A DNA stretch of 64,000 nt from Aplectana chamaeleonis (GCA_029168955.1 JAPDOI010001340.1:62001-126000), one strand, 5' to 3'; counted from the stretch's first letter, positions 11,800 through 25,790 are shown. Numbers and translations are program-made. The notes: a model not told the origin generated them from the sequence alone.

Positions 11800-12005
11800 T
11801 ATAGTGGAGTCCACCAAGAGTGTCTCATTCACTTATCAATGAGAAGCGGTCGATTGGAGATCAATCAACATGAAACTCGTTGCAGCACAACCGCTCTCGC
11901 TCAATCGGTGTCGAGCGTGCATGTATGGGATTCATGCACATTGATCCCCAGCTGACCGCTTCTTAATGATAAGTAAATCAGACACTCTTGGTGGACTCAA
12001 CTATA
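11800..12005. mobile_element. MITE, ~206 bp, with ~55-80-bp terminal inverted repeats
   Basis: The left end (TATAGTGGAGTCCACCAAGA, then GTGTCT, CACTTATCA and AAGCGGTC) is matched in inverted orientation by the right end (GACCGCTTCTTA, GATAAGT and AGACACTCTTGGTGGACTCA, then ACTATA). The centre, about 11880-11940, is non-palindromic and non-coding. Both ends abut TA, consistent with a TA target-site duplication. There is no coding capacity, so mobilisation would need a transposase supplied elsewhere. Confidence 0.85.
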
Positions 12006-12456
12006 CTTGTTCTAGAGGTCTTATAAATTCAGAAAATTTTAGCCCGTAATGCGATCCGTTATACCATGAATCCATAATTGGTCTACTTTCATAACTTCGG
12101 CAACACGAGTTATTTTCATGACACTTTTCGAACAGCCTTTCCCAGGCGGAGAGGGCAGCGGGCCGGTAGGTCATGGCGAAGTTCAAGTGTACACTGCCAG
12201 CGCGTAGCTAGATGCCTCACACGGGAACCGGAGATGCCCAGGGTTTCGGAGGCACATAGTCCAATTTCGACACGAGAATTTACTTAACTTGCGGAAAGTT
12301 TAGCATCAGTTGGTGAGATTTTAGCTACAGCCAGGGTCAGGCACAGCGGTGGTCCGGGTCGTCCTGAACAACGACGCCCCGCTGAGAGGGACATTTTTTC
12401 GGCTAATAAACAGACCCTCTAGGAAGGGTGAAAAAATTGAAAGAAGTTACTGAGTA
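12006..12456. other. Unique sequence between the MITE and the satellite array
   Basis: No gene or RNA is recognised. A GC-rich patch near 12330-12390 stands out from the AT-rich array that follows. Satellite similarity starts abruptly at about 12457 (GTTTCATTTTGAAGG). Confidence 0.5.
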
Positions 12457-15400
12457 GTTTCATTTTGAAGGTTTTTTTCAATTTTGGGGCCTCACCATTC
12501 CGAAAGGGATGAATAGCGTTCACTGCGCTGCCGATATTGAAAAACTTCAGAAAGATTTGACTGATTTTTTCAATGTCTTTAGTAAGGTAGGTGAAGTTCA
12601 GCTTTTGAAAAAAGTTATTGTTCACCTATCTAGAAATAATTTTGGAACATTTCCAGTCGATTGGTACTCTCGTTTCGGGTACTTTTTTTTGAAACTGACA
12701 TTCGGCCATTTCCAGACTCGTTTCATTTTAGAGGGTTTTTTTCAATTTTCGGGGCCTCACCCTTCTAAAGGCGATGAATAGCGTTCCATACGCTGCCGAT
12801 ACTGAAAAATTGAAAAATTTCAGAAAGATTTGACTGATTTTTTCAATGTCTTTAGTAAGGTAGGTGAAGTTCAGCTTTTGAAAAAAGTTATTGTTCACCT
12901 ATCTAGAAATAATTTTGGAACATTTCCAGTCGAATGGTACTCTCGTTCCGGGTACTTTTTTTTGAAACTGACATTGGGCCATTTCCAGACTCGTTTCATT
13001 TTAGAGGGTTTTTCTCAATTTTCGGGGCCTCACCCTTCTAAAGGCGATGAATAGCGTTCCATACGCTGCCGATATTGAAAAACTTCAGAAAGATTTGACT
13101 GATTTTTCCAATGTCTTTAGTAGGGTAGGTGAAGTTCAGCTTTTGAAAAAAGTTATTGTTCACCTATCTAGAAATAATTTTGGAACATTTCCAGTCGAAT
13201 GGTACTCTCGTTCCGGGTACTTTTTTTTGAAACTGACATTCGGCCATTTCCAGACTCGTTTCATTTTAGAGGGTTTTTTTCAATTTTCGGGGCCTCACCC
13301 TTCTAAAGGCGATGAATAGCGTTCCATACGCTGCCGATATGGAAAAATTTCAGAAAGATTTGACTGATTTTTTCAATGTCTTTAGTAAGGTAGGTGAAGT
13401 TCAGCTTTTGAAAAAAGTTATTGTTCACCTATCTAGAAATAATTTTGGAACATTTCCAGTCGAATGGTACTCTCGTTCCGGGTACTTTTTTTTGAAACTG
13501 ACATTGGGCCATTTCCAGACTCGTTTCATTTTAGAGGGTTTTTCTCAATTTTCGGGGCCTCACCCTTCTAAAGGCGATGAATAGCGTTCCATACGCTGCC
13601 GATATTGAAAAACTTCAGAAAGATTTGACTGATTTTTTCAATGTCTTTAGTAAGGTAGGTGAAGTTCAGCTTTTGAAAAAAGTTATTGTTCACCTATCTA
13701 GAAATAATTTTGGAACATTTCCAGTCGAATGGTACTCTCGTTCCGGGTACTTTTTTTGAAACTGACATTGGGCCATTTCCAGACTCGTTTCATTTTAGAG
13801 GGTTTTTCTCAATTTTCGGGGCCTCACCCTTCTAAAGGCGATGAATAGCGTTCCATACGCTGCCGATATGGAAAAATTTCAGAAAGATTTGACTGATTTT
13901 TCCAATGTCTTTAGTAGGGTAGGTGAAGTTCAGCTTTTGAAAAAAGTTATTGTTCACCTATCTAGAAATAATTTTGGAACATTTCCAGTCGAATGGTACT
14001 CTCGTTCCGGGTGCTTTTTTTTGAAACTGACATTCGGCCATTTCCAGACTCGTTTCATTTTAGAGGGTTTTTTTCAATTTTCGGGGCCTCACCCTTCTAA
14101 AGGCGATGAATAGCGTTCCATACGCTGCCGATATGGAAAAATTTCAGAAAGATTTGACTGATTTTTTCAATGTCTTTAGTAAGGTAGGTGAAGTTCAGCT
14201 TTTGAAAAAAGTTATTGTTCACCTATCTAGAAATAATTTTGGAACATTTCCAGTCGAATGGTACTCTCGTTCCGGGTACTTTTTTTTGAAACTGACATTG
14301 GGCCATTTCCAGACTCGTTTCATTTTAGAGGGTTTTTCTCAATTTTCGGGGCCTCACCCTTCTAAAGGCGATGAATAGCGTTCCATACGCTGCCGATACT
14401 GAAAAATTGAAAAATTTCAGAAAGATTTGACTGATTTTTTCAATGTCTTTAGTAAGGTAGGTGAAGTTCAGCTTTTGAAAAAAGTTATTGTTCACCTATC
14501 TAGAAAAAATTTTGGAACATTTCCAGTCGATTGGTACTCTCGTTCCGGGTACTTTTTTTTGAAACTGACATTCGGCCATTTCCAGACTCGTTTCATTTTA
14601 GAGGGTTTTTTCAATTTTCGGGGCCTCACCCTTCTAAAGGCGATGAATAGCGTTCCATACGCTGCCGATATTGAAAAACTTCAGAAAGATTTGACTGATT
14701 TTTCAATGTCTTTAGTAAGGTAGGTGAAGTTCAGCTTTTGAAAAAGTTATTGTTCACCTATCTAGAAATAATTTTGGAACATTTCCAGTCGAATGGTACT
14801 CTCGTTCCGGGTACTTTTTTTTGAAACTGACATTCGGCCATTTCCAGACTCGTTTCATTTTAGAGGGTTTTTTTTCAATTTTCGGGGCCTCACCCTTCTA
14901 AAGGCGATGAATAGCGTTCCATACGCTGCCGATATTGAAAAACTTCAGAAAGATTTGACTGATTTTTTCAATGTCTTTAGTAAGGTAGGTGAAGTTCAGC
15001 TTTTGAGAAAAGTTATTGTTCACCTATCTAGAAATAATTTTGGAACATTTCCAGTCGAATGGTACTCTCGTTCCGGGTACTTTTTTTTGAAACTGACATT
15101 CGGCCATTTCCAGACTCGTTTCATTTTAGAGGGTTTTTTCAATTTTCGGGGCCTCACCCTTCTAAAGGCGATCAATAGCGTTCCATACGCTGCCGATATG
15201 GAAAAATTTCAGAAAGATTTGACTGATTTTTTCAATGTCTTTAGTAAGGTAGGTGAAGTTCAGCTTTTGAAAAACGTTATTGTTCACCTATCTAGAAATA
15301 ATTTTGGAACATTTCCAGTCGAATGGTACTCTCGTTCCGGGTACTTTTTTGAAACTGACATTCGGCCATTTCCAGACTCGTTTCATTTTAGAGGGTTTTT

Positions 15401-18400
15401 TCAATTTTCGGGGCCTCACCCTTCTAAAGGCGATGAATAGCGTTCCATACGCTGCCGATATTGAAAAATTTCAGAAAGATTTGACTGATTTTTCAATGTC
15501 TTTAGTAAGGTAGGTGAAGTTCAGCTTTTGAAAAAGTTATTGTTCACCTATCTAGAAATAATTTTGGAACATTTCCAGTCGAATGGTACTCTCGTTCCGG
15601 GTACTTTTTTGAAACTGACATTCGGCCATTTCCAGACTCGTTTCATTTTAGAGGGTTTTTCAATTTTCGGGGCCTCACCCTTCTAAAGGCGATGAATAGC
15701 GTTCCATACGCTGCCAATATGGAAAAATTTCAGAAAGATTTGACTGATTTTTTCAATGTCTTTAGTAAGGTAGGTGAAGTTCAGCTTTTGAAAAAAGTTA
15801 TTGTTCACCTATCTAGAAAAAATTTTGGAACATTTCCAGTCGAATGGTACTCTCGTTCCGGGTACTTTTTTTGAAACTGACATTCGGCCATTTCCAGACT
15901 CGTTTCATTTTAGAGGGTTTTTTTCAATTTTCGGGGCCTCACCCTTCTAAAGGCGATGAATAGCGTTCCATACGCTGCCGATATGGAAAAATTTCAGAAA
16001 GATTTGACTGATTTTTTCAATGTCTTTAGTAAGGTAGGTGAAGTTCAGCTTTTGAAAAAGTTATTGTTCACCTATCTAGAAATAATTTTGGAACATTTCC
16101 AGTCGAATGGTACTCTCGTTTCGGGTACTTTTTTTTGAAACTGACATTCGGCCATTTCCAGACTCGTTTCATTTTAGAGGCTTTTTTCAATTTTCGTGGC
16201 CTCACCCTTCTAAAGGCGATGAAAAGCGTTCCATACGCTGCCGATATGGAAAAATTTCAGAAACATTTGACTGATTTTTTCAATGTCTTTAGTAAGGTAG
16301 GTGAAGTTCAGCTTCTGAAAAACGTTATTGTTCACCTATCTAGAAATAATTTTGGAACATTTCCAGTCGAATGGTACTCTCGTTCCGGGTACTTTTTTTT
16401 GAAACTGACATTCGGCCATTTCCAGACTCGTTTCATTTTAGAGGGTTTTTTTCAATTTTCGGGGCCTCACCCTTCTAAAGGCGATGAATAGCGTTCCATA
16501 CGCTGCCGATATGGAAAAATTTCAGAAAGATTTGACTGATTTTTTCAATGTCTTTAGTAAGGTAGGTGAAGTTCAGCTTTTGAAAAAAGTTATTGTTCAC
16601 CTATCTAGAAATAATTTTGGAACATTTCCAGTCGAATGGTACTCTCGTTCCGGGTACTTTTTTTTGAAACTGACATTCGGCCATTTCCAGACTCGTTTCA
16701 TTTTAGAGGGTTTTTTTCAATTTTCGGGGCCTCACCCTTCTAAAGGCGATGAATAGCGTTCCATACGCTGCCGATATTGAAAAACTTCAGAAAGATTTGA
16801 CTGATTTTTTCAATGTCTTTAGTAAGGTAGGTGAAGTTCAGCTTTTGAAAAAAGTTATTGTTCACCTATCTAGAAATAATTTTGGAACATTTCCAGTCGA
16901 ATGGTACTCTCGTTCCGGGTACTTTTTTTGAAACTGACATTCGGCCATTTCCAGACTCGTTTCATTTTAGAGGGTTTTTTTTCAATTTTCGGGGCCTCAC
17001 CCTTCTAAAGGCGATGAATAGCGTTGCATACGCTGCCGATATGGAAAAATTTCTGAAAGATTTGACTGATTTTTTCAATGTCTTTAGTAAGGTAGGTGAA
17101 GTTCAGCTTTTGAAAAAAGTTATTGTTCACCTATCTAGAAATAATTTTGGAACATTTCCAGTCGATTGGTACTCTCGTTCCGGGTACATTTTTTTGAAAC
17201 TGACATTCGGCCGTTTCCAGACTCGTTTGATTTTAGAGGGGTTTTTTCAATTTTCGGGGCCTCACCCTTCTAAAGGCGATGAATAGCGTTCCATACGCTG
17301 CCGATATGGAAAAATTTCAGAAAGATTTGACTGATTTTTTCAATGTCTTTAGTAAGGTAGGTGAAGTTCAGCTTTTGAAAAAGTTATTGTTCACCTATCT
17401 AGAAATAATTTTGGAACATTTCCAGTCGAATGGTACTCTCGTTCCGGGTACTTTTTGAAACTGACATTCGGCCATTTCCAGACTCGTTTCATTTTAGAGG
17501 GTTTTTTCAATTTTCGGGGCCTCACCCTTCTAAAGGCGATGAATAGCGTTCCATACGCTGCCGATATGGAAAAATTTCAGAAAGATTTGACTGATTTTTT
17601 CAATGTCTTTAGTAAGGTAGGTGAAGTTCAGCTTTTGAAAAACGTTATTGTTCACCTATCTAGAAAAAATTTTGGAACATTTCCAGTCGAATGGTACTCT
17701 CGTTCCGGGTACATTTTTTTGAAACTGACATTCGGCCATTTCCAGACTCGTTTCATTTTAGAGGGTTTTTTTCAATTTTCGGGGCCTCACCCTTCTAAAG
17801 GCGATGAATAGCGTTCCATACGCTGCCGATATGGAAAAATTTCAGAAAGATTTGACTGATTTTTTCAATGTCTTTAGTAAGGTAGGTGAAGTTCAGCTTT
17901 TGAAAAACGTTATTGTTCACCTATCTAGAAATAATTGTGGAACATTTCCAGTCGAATGGTACTCTCGTTCCGGGTACTTTTTTTTTGAAACTGACATTCG
18001 GCCATTTCCAGACTCGTTTCATTTTAGAGGATTTTTTTTTCAATTTTCGGGGCCTCACAATTCTAAAGGCGATGAATAGCGTTCCATACGCTGCCGATAT
18101 GGAAAAATTTCAGAAAGATTTGACTGATTTTTTCAATGTCTTTAGTAAGGTAGGTGAAGTTCAGCTTTTGAAAAAAGTTATTGTTCACCTATCTAGAAAT
18201 AATTTTGGAACATTTCCAGTCGAATGGTACTCTCGTTCCGGGTACTTTTTTTTGAAACTGACATTCGGCCATTTCCAGACTCGTTTCATTTCAGAGGGTT
18301 TTTTCAATTTTCGGAGCCTCACCGTTCTAAAGGCGATGAATAGCGTTCCATACGCTGCCAATATGGAAAAATTTCAGAAAGATTTGACTGATTTTTTCAA

Positions 18401-21400
18401 TGTCTTTAGTAAGGTAGGTGAAGTTCAGCTTTTGAAAAAAGTTATTGTTCACCTATCTAGAAATAATTTTGGAACATTTCCAGTCGAATGGTACTCTCGT
18501 TCCGGGTACTTTTTTTTTGAAACTGACATTCGGCCATTTCCAGACTCGTTTCATTTTAGAGGGTTTTTTTCAATTTTCGGGGCCTCACCCTTCTAAAGGC
18601 GATGAATAGCGTTCCATACGCTGCCGATATGGAAAAATTTCAGAAAGATTTGACTGATTTTTTCAATGTCTTTAGTAAGGTAGGTGAAGTTCAGCTTTTG
18701 AAAAAAGTTATTGTTCACCTATCTAGAAAAAAATTTGGAACATTTCCAGTCGAATGGTACTCTCGTTCCGGGTACTTTTTTTGAAACTGACATTCGGCCA
18801 TTTCCAGACTCGTTTCATTTTAGAGGGTCTTCTTCCACTTTCCGGGGCCTCACCCTTCTAAAGGCGATGAATAGCGTTCCATACGCTGCCGATATGGAAA
18901 AATTTCTGAAAGATTTGCCTGATTTTCCCAATGTCTTTAGTAGGGTAGGTGAAGTTCAGCTTTTGAAAAAAGTTATTGTTCACCTATCTAGAAATAATTT
19001 TGGAACATTTCCAGTCGAATGGTACTCTCGTTCCGGGTACTTTTTTGAAACTGACATTCGGCCATTTCCAGACTCGTTTCATTTTAGAGGGTTTTTTCAA
19101 TTTTCGGGGCCTCACCCTTCTAAAGGCGATGAATAGCGTTCCATACGCTGCCGATATGGAAAAATTTCAGAAAGATTTGACTGATTTTTTCAATGTCTTT
19201 AGTAAGGTAGGTGAAGTTCAGCTTTTGAAAAAGTTATTGTTCACCTATCTAGAAATAATTTTGGAACATTTCCAGTCGAATGGTACTCTCGTTCCGGGTA
19301 CTTTTTTGAAACTGACATTCGGCCATTTCCAGACTCGTTTCATTTTAGAGGGTTTTTCAATTTTCGGGGCCTCACCCTTCTAAAGGCGATGAATAGCGTT
19401 CCATACGCTGCCGATATGGAAAAATTTCAGAAAGATTTGACTGATTTTTTCAATGTCTTTAGTAAGGTAGGTGAAGTTCAGCTTTTGAAAAAGTTATTGT
19501 TCACCTATCTAGAAATAATTTTGGAACATTTCCAGTCGAATGGTACTCTCGTTCCGGGTACTTTTTTTGAAACTGACATTCGGCCATTTCCAGACTCGTT
19601 TCATTTTAGAGGGTTTTTTCAATTTTCGGGGCCTCACCCTTCTAAAGGCGATGAATAGCGTTCCATACGCTGCCGATATGGAAAATTTCAGAAAGATTTG
19701 ACTGATTTTCAATGTCTTTAGTAAGGTAGGTGAAGTTCAGCTTTTGAAAAAGTTATTGTTCACCTATCTAGAAATAATTTTGGAACATTTCCAGTCGATT
19801 GGTACTCTCGTTCCGGGTACATTTTTTGAAACTGACATTCGGCCATTTCCAGACTCGTTTCATTTTAGAGGGTTTTTTCAATTTTCGGGGCCTCACCCTT
19901 CTAAAGGCGATGAATAGCGTTCCATACGCTGCCGATATGGAAAAATTTCAGAAAGATTTGACTGATTTTTTCAATGTCTTTAGTAAGGTAGGTGAAGTTC
20001 AGCTTTTGAAAAAGTTATTGTTCACCTATCTAGAAATAATTTTGGAACATTTCCAGTCGATTGGTACTCTCGTTCCGGGTACATTTTTGAAACTGACATT
20101 CGGCCATTTCCAGACTCGTTTCATTTTAGAGGGTTTTTTCAATTTTCGGGGCCTCACCCTTCTAAAGGCGATGAATAGCGTTCCATACGCTGCCGATATG
20201 GAAAAATTTCAGAAAGATTTGACTGATTTTTTCAATGTCTTTAGTAAGGTAGGTGAAGTTCAGCTTTTGAAAAAAGTTATTGTTCACCTATCTAGAAATA
20301 ATTTTGGAACATTTCCAGTCGAATGGTACTCTCGTTCCGGGTACTTTTTTTTTGAAACTGACATTCGGCCATTTCCAGACTCGTTTCATTTTAGAGGGTT
20401 TTTTTTTTCAATTTTCGGGGCCTCACCCTTCTAAAGGCGATGAATAGCGTTCCATACGCTGCCGATATGGAAAAATTTCAGAAAGATTTGACTGATTTTT
20501 TCAATGTCTTTAGTAAGGTAGGTGAAGTTCAGCTTTTGAAAAAAGTTATTGTTCACCTATCTAGAAATAATTTTGGAACATTTCCAGTCGATTGGTACTC
20601 TCGTTCCGGGTACATTTTTTTGAAACTGACATTCGGCCATTTCCAGACTCGTTTCATTTTAGAGGGTTTTTCAATTTTCGGGGCCTCACCCTTCTAAAGG
20701 CGATGAATAGCGTTCCTTACCCTGCTGATATTGAAAAATTTCAGAAAGATTTGACTGATTTTTTCAATGTCTTTAGTAAGGTAGGTGAAGTTCAGCTTTT
20801 GAAAAAAGTTATTGTTCACCTATCTAGAAATAATTTTGGAACATTTCCAGTCGATTGGTACTCTCGTTCCGGGTACATTTTTTTGAAACTGACATTCGGC
20901 CATTTCCAGACTCGTTTCATTTTAGAGGGTTTTTTCAATTTTCGGGGCCTCACCCTTCTAAAGGCGATGAATAGCGTTCCATACGCTGCCGATATGGAAA
21001 AATTTCAGAAAGATTTGACTGATTTTTTCAATGTCTTTAGTAAGGTAGGTGAAGTTCAGCTTTTGAAAAAAGTTATTGTTCACCTATCTAGAAATAATTT
21101 TGGAACATTTCCAGTCGATTGGTACTCTCGTTCCGGGTACATTTTTTTGAAACTGACATTCGGCCATTTCCAGACTCGTTTCATTTTAGAGGGTTTTTTT
21201 CAATTTTCGGGGCCTCACCCTTCTAAAGGCGATGAATAGCGTTCCATACGCTGCCGATATGGAAAAATTTCAGAAAGATTTGACTGATTTTTTCAATGTC
21301 TTTAGTAAGGTAGGTGAAGTTCAGCTTTGAAAAAGTTATTGTTCACCTATCTAGATATAATTTTGGAACATTTCCAGTCGATTGGTACTCTCGTTCCGGG

Positions 21401-24370
21401 TACTTTTTTTTGAAACTGACATTCGGCCATTTCCAGACTCGTTTCATTTTAGAGGGTTTTTTCAATTTTCGGGGCCTCACCCTTCTAAAGGCGATGAATA
21501 GCGTTCCATACGCTGCCGATATGGAAAAATTTCAGAAAGATTTGACTGATTTTTTCAATGTCTTTAGTAAGGTAGGTGAAGTTCAGCTTTTGAAAAAAGT
21601 TATTGTTCACCTATCTAGAAAAAATTTTGGAACATTTCCAGTCGATTGGTACTCTCGTTCCGGGTACATTTTTTTGAAACTGACATTCGGCCATTTCCAG
21701 ACTCGTTTCATTTTAGAGGATTTTTTTTTCAATTTTCGGGGCCTCACCCTTCTAAAGGCGATGAATAGCGTTCCATACGCTGCCGATATGGAAAAATTTC
21801 AGAAAGATTTGACTGATTTTTTCAATGTCTTTAGTAAGGTAGGTGAAGTTCAGCTTTTGAAAACGTTATTGTTCACCTATCTAGAAATAATTTTGGAACA
21901 TTTCCAGTCGATTGGTACTCTCGTTCCGGGTACATTTTTTTGAAACTGACATTCGGCCATTTCCAGACTCGTTTCATTTTAGAGAGTTTTTTTCAATTTT
22001 CGGGGCCTCACCCTTCTAAAGGAGATGAATAGCGTTCCATACGCTGCCGATATGGAAAAATTTCGGAAAGATTAGACTGATTTTTTCAATGTCTTTAGTA
22101 AGGTAGGTGAAGTTCAGCTTTTGAAAAAAGTTATTGTTCACCTATCTAGAAATAATTTTGGAACATTTCCAGTCGATTGGTACTCTCGTTCCGGGTACAT
22201 TTTTTTGAAACTGACATTCGGCCATTTCCAGACTCGTTTCATTTTAGAGGGTTTTTTTCAATTTTCGGGGCCTCACCCTTCTAAAGGCGATGAATAGCGT
22301 TCCATACGCTGCCGATATGGAAAAATTTCAGAAAGATTTGACTGATTTTTTCAATGTCTTTAGTAAGGTAGGTGAAGTTCAGCTTTTGAAAAAAGTTATT
22401 GTTCACCTATCTAGAAATAATTTTGGAACATTTCCAGTCGATTGGTATTCTCGTTCCGGGTACATTTTTTTGAAACTGACATTCGGCCATTTCCAGACTC
22501 GTTTCATTTCAGAGGGTTTTTTCAATTTTCGGAGCCTCACCGTTCTAAAGGCGATGAATAGCGTTCCATACGCTGCCAATATGGAAAAATTTCAGAAAGA
22601 TTTGACTGATTTTTTCAATGTCTTTAGTAAGGTAGGTGAAGTTCAGCTTTTGAAAAAAGTTATTGTTCACCTATCTAGAAATAATTTTGGAACATTTCCA
22701 GTCGATTGGTACTCTAGTTCCGGGTACTTTTTTTTTGAAACTGACATTCGGCCATTTCCAGACTCGTTTCATTTTAGAGGGTTTTTTTTCAATTTTCGGG
22801 GCCTCACCCTTCTAAAGGCGATGAATAGCGTTGCATACGCTGCCGATATGGAAAAATTTCTGAAAGATTTGACTGATTTTTTCAATGTCTTTAGTAAGGT
22901 AGGTGAAGTTCAGCTTTTGAAAAAAGTTATTGTTCACCTATCTAGAAAAAATTTTGGAACATTTCCAGTCGAATGGTACTCTCGTTCCGGGTACTTTTTT
23001 TGAAACTGACATTCGGCCATTTCCAGACTCGTTTCATTTTAGAGGGTTTTTTTCAATTTTCGGGGCCTCACCCTTCTAAAGGCGATGAATAGCGTTCCAT
23101 ACGCTGCCGATATGGAAAAATTTCAGAAAGATTTGACTGATTTTTTCAATGTCTTTAGTAAGGTAGGTGAAGTTCAGCTTTTGAAAAAAGTTATTGTTCA
23201 CCTATCTAGAAATAATTTTGGAACATTTCCAGTCGAATGGTACTCTCGTTCCGGGTACATTTTTTTGAAACTGACGTTCAGCCATTTCCAGACTCCCTTC
23301 ATTTCATATGGCTTTTTTCAAATTTCTGGGCCTCACCCTTCTAAAGGCGATGAATAGCGTTCCATACGCTGCCGATATGGAAAAATTTCAGAAAGATTTG
23401 ACTGATTTTTTCAATGTCTTTAGTAAGGTAGGTGAAGTTCAGCTTTTGAAAAAAGTTATTGTTCACCTATCTAGAAATAATTTTGGAACATTTCCAGTCG
23501 ATTGGTACTCTCGTTCCGGGTACATTTTTTTGAAACTGACATTCGGCCATTTCCAGACTCGTTTCATTTTAGAGGGTTTTTTTTCAATTTTCGGGGCCTC
23601 ACCCTTCTAAAGGCGATGAATAGCGTTCCATACGCTGCCGATATTGAAAAACTTCAGAAAGATTTGACTGATTTTTTCAATGTCTTTAGTAAGGTAGGTG
23701 AAGTTCAGCTTTTGAAAAAAGTTATTGTTCACCTATCTAGAAATAATTTTGGAACATTTCCAGTCGAATGGTACTCTCGTTCCGGGTACTTTTTTTTTGA
23801 AACTGACATTCGGCCATTTCCAGACTCGTTTCATTTTAGAGGATTTTTTTTTCAATTTTCGGGGCCTCACCCTTCTAAAGGAGATGAATAGCGGTCCATA
23901 CGCTGCCGATATGGAAAAATTTCGGAAAGATTAGACTGATTTTTTCAATGTCTTTAGTAAGGTAGGTGAAGTTCAGCTTTTGAAAAAAGTTATTGTTCAC
24001 CTATCTAGAAATAATTTTGGAACATTTCCAGTCGAATGGTACTCTCGTTCCGGGTACTTTTTGAAACTGACATTCGGCCATTTCCAGACTCGTTTCATTT
24101 TAGAGGGTTTTTTCAATTTTCGGGGCCTCACCCTTCTAAAGGCGATGAATAGCGTTCCATACGCTGCCGATATGGAAAAATTTCAGAAAGATTTGACTGA
24201 TTTTTTCAATGTCTTTAGTAAGGTAGGTGAAGTTCAGCTTTTGAAAAAGTTATTGTTCACCTATCTAGAAATAATTTTGGAACATTTCCAGTCGAATGGT
24301 ACTCTCGTTCCGGGTACTTTTTTGAAACTGACATTCGGCCATTTCCAGACTCGTTTCATTTTAGAGGGTT
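12457..24370 (+). repeat. Satellite subtype A
   Basis: Most monomers carry AGTAAGGTAGG and CAGCTTTTG, usually with GATATGGAAAAATTTC. A minority have GATATTGAAAAACTTC. From about 17.1 kb many monomers have GTCGATTGG and a TACATTTTT run in place of GTCGAATGG and TACTTTTT. A few early monomers (near 13120, 13915 and 18950) already have AGTAGGG with CAGCTTTTG, so mixing of variants is old or frequent. Confidence 0.85.
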
Positions 24371-25790
24371 TTTTTCAATTTTCGGGGCCTCACCCTTCTA
24401 AAGGCGATGAATAGCGTTCCATACGCTGCCGATATTGAAAAATTTCAGAAAGATTTGACTGATTTTTTCAATGTCTTTAGTAAGGTAGGTGAAGTTCAGG
24501 TTTTGAAAAAGTTATTGTTCACCTATCTAGAAATAATTTTGGAACATTTCCAGTCGAATGGTACTCTCGTTCCGGGTACTTTTTTGAAACTGACATTCGG
24601 CCATTTCCAGACTCGTTTCATTTTAGAGGTTTTTTTCAATTTTCGGGGCCTCACCCTTCTAAAGGGGATGAATAGCGTTCCATACGCTGCCGATATTGAA
24701 AAATTTCAGAAAGATTTGACTGATTTTTTCAATGTCTTTAGTAAGGTAGGTGAAGTTCAGCTTTTGAAAAAAGTTATTGTTCACCTATCTAGAAATAATT
24801 TTGGAACATTTCCAGTCGAATGGTACTCTCGTTCCGGGTACTTTTTTGAAACTGACATTCGGCCATTTCCAGACTCGTTTCATTTTAGAGGGTTTTTTCA
24901 ATTTTCGGGGCCTCACCCTTCTAAAGGCGATGAATAGCGTTCCATACGCTGCCGATATTGAAAAAATTTCAGAAAGATTTGACTGATTTTTTCAATGTCT
25001 TTAGTAAGGTAGGTGAAGTTCAGGTTTTGAAAAAGTTATTGTTCACCTATCTAGAAATAATTTTGGAACATTTCCAGTCGAATGGTACTCTCGTTCCGGG
25101 TACTTTTTTTGAAACTGACATTCGGCCATTTCCAGACTCGTTTCATTTTAGAGGGTTTTTTCAATTTTCGGGGCCTCACCCTTCTAAAGGCGATGAATAG
25201 CGTTCCATACGCTGCCGATATTGAAAAATTTCAGAAAGATTTGACTGATTTTTTCAATGTCTTTAGTAAGGTAGGTGAAGTTCAGGTTTTGAAAAAGTTA
25301 TTGTTCACCTATCTAGAAATAATTTTGGAACATTTCCAGTCGAATGGTACTCTCGTTCCGGGTACTTTTTTTGAAACTGACATTCGGCCATTTCCAGACT
25401 CGTTTCATTTTAGAGGGTTTTTCAATTTTCGGGGCCTCACCCTTCTAAAGGCGATGAATAGCGTTCCATACGCTGCCGATATTGAAAAATTTCAGAAAGA
25501 TTTGACTGATTTTTTCAATGTCTTTAGTAAGGTAGGTGAAGTTCAGGTTTTGAAAAAGTTATTGTTCACCTATCTAGAAATAATTTTGGAACATTTCCAG
25601 TCGAATGGTACTCTCGTTCCGGGTACTTTTTTTTTGAAACTGACATTCGGCCATTTCCAGACTCGTTTCATTTTAGAGGGTTTTTTTCAATTTTCGGGGC
25701 CTCACCCTTCTAAAGGCGATGAATAGCGTTCCATACGCTGCCGATATTGAAAAATTTCAGAAAGATTTGACTGATTTTTTCAATGTCTTT
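24371..25790 (+). repeat. Satellite transition zone, hybrid A/B monomers
   Basis: These monomers combine the left-hand AGTAAGG state with the right-hand CAGGTTTTG state and GATATTG. One monomer at about 24760 still has CAGCTTTTG. Within about 1.4 kb the array switches between subtypes one diagnostic site at a time, not at a single breakpoint. Confidence 0.8.

Noticed and set aside
19509..19712. Minus-strand frames inside the array (also 44211-44504 and 12419-12625)
   Set aside because: They are reverse-strand shadows of the satellite with no independent support.
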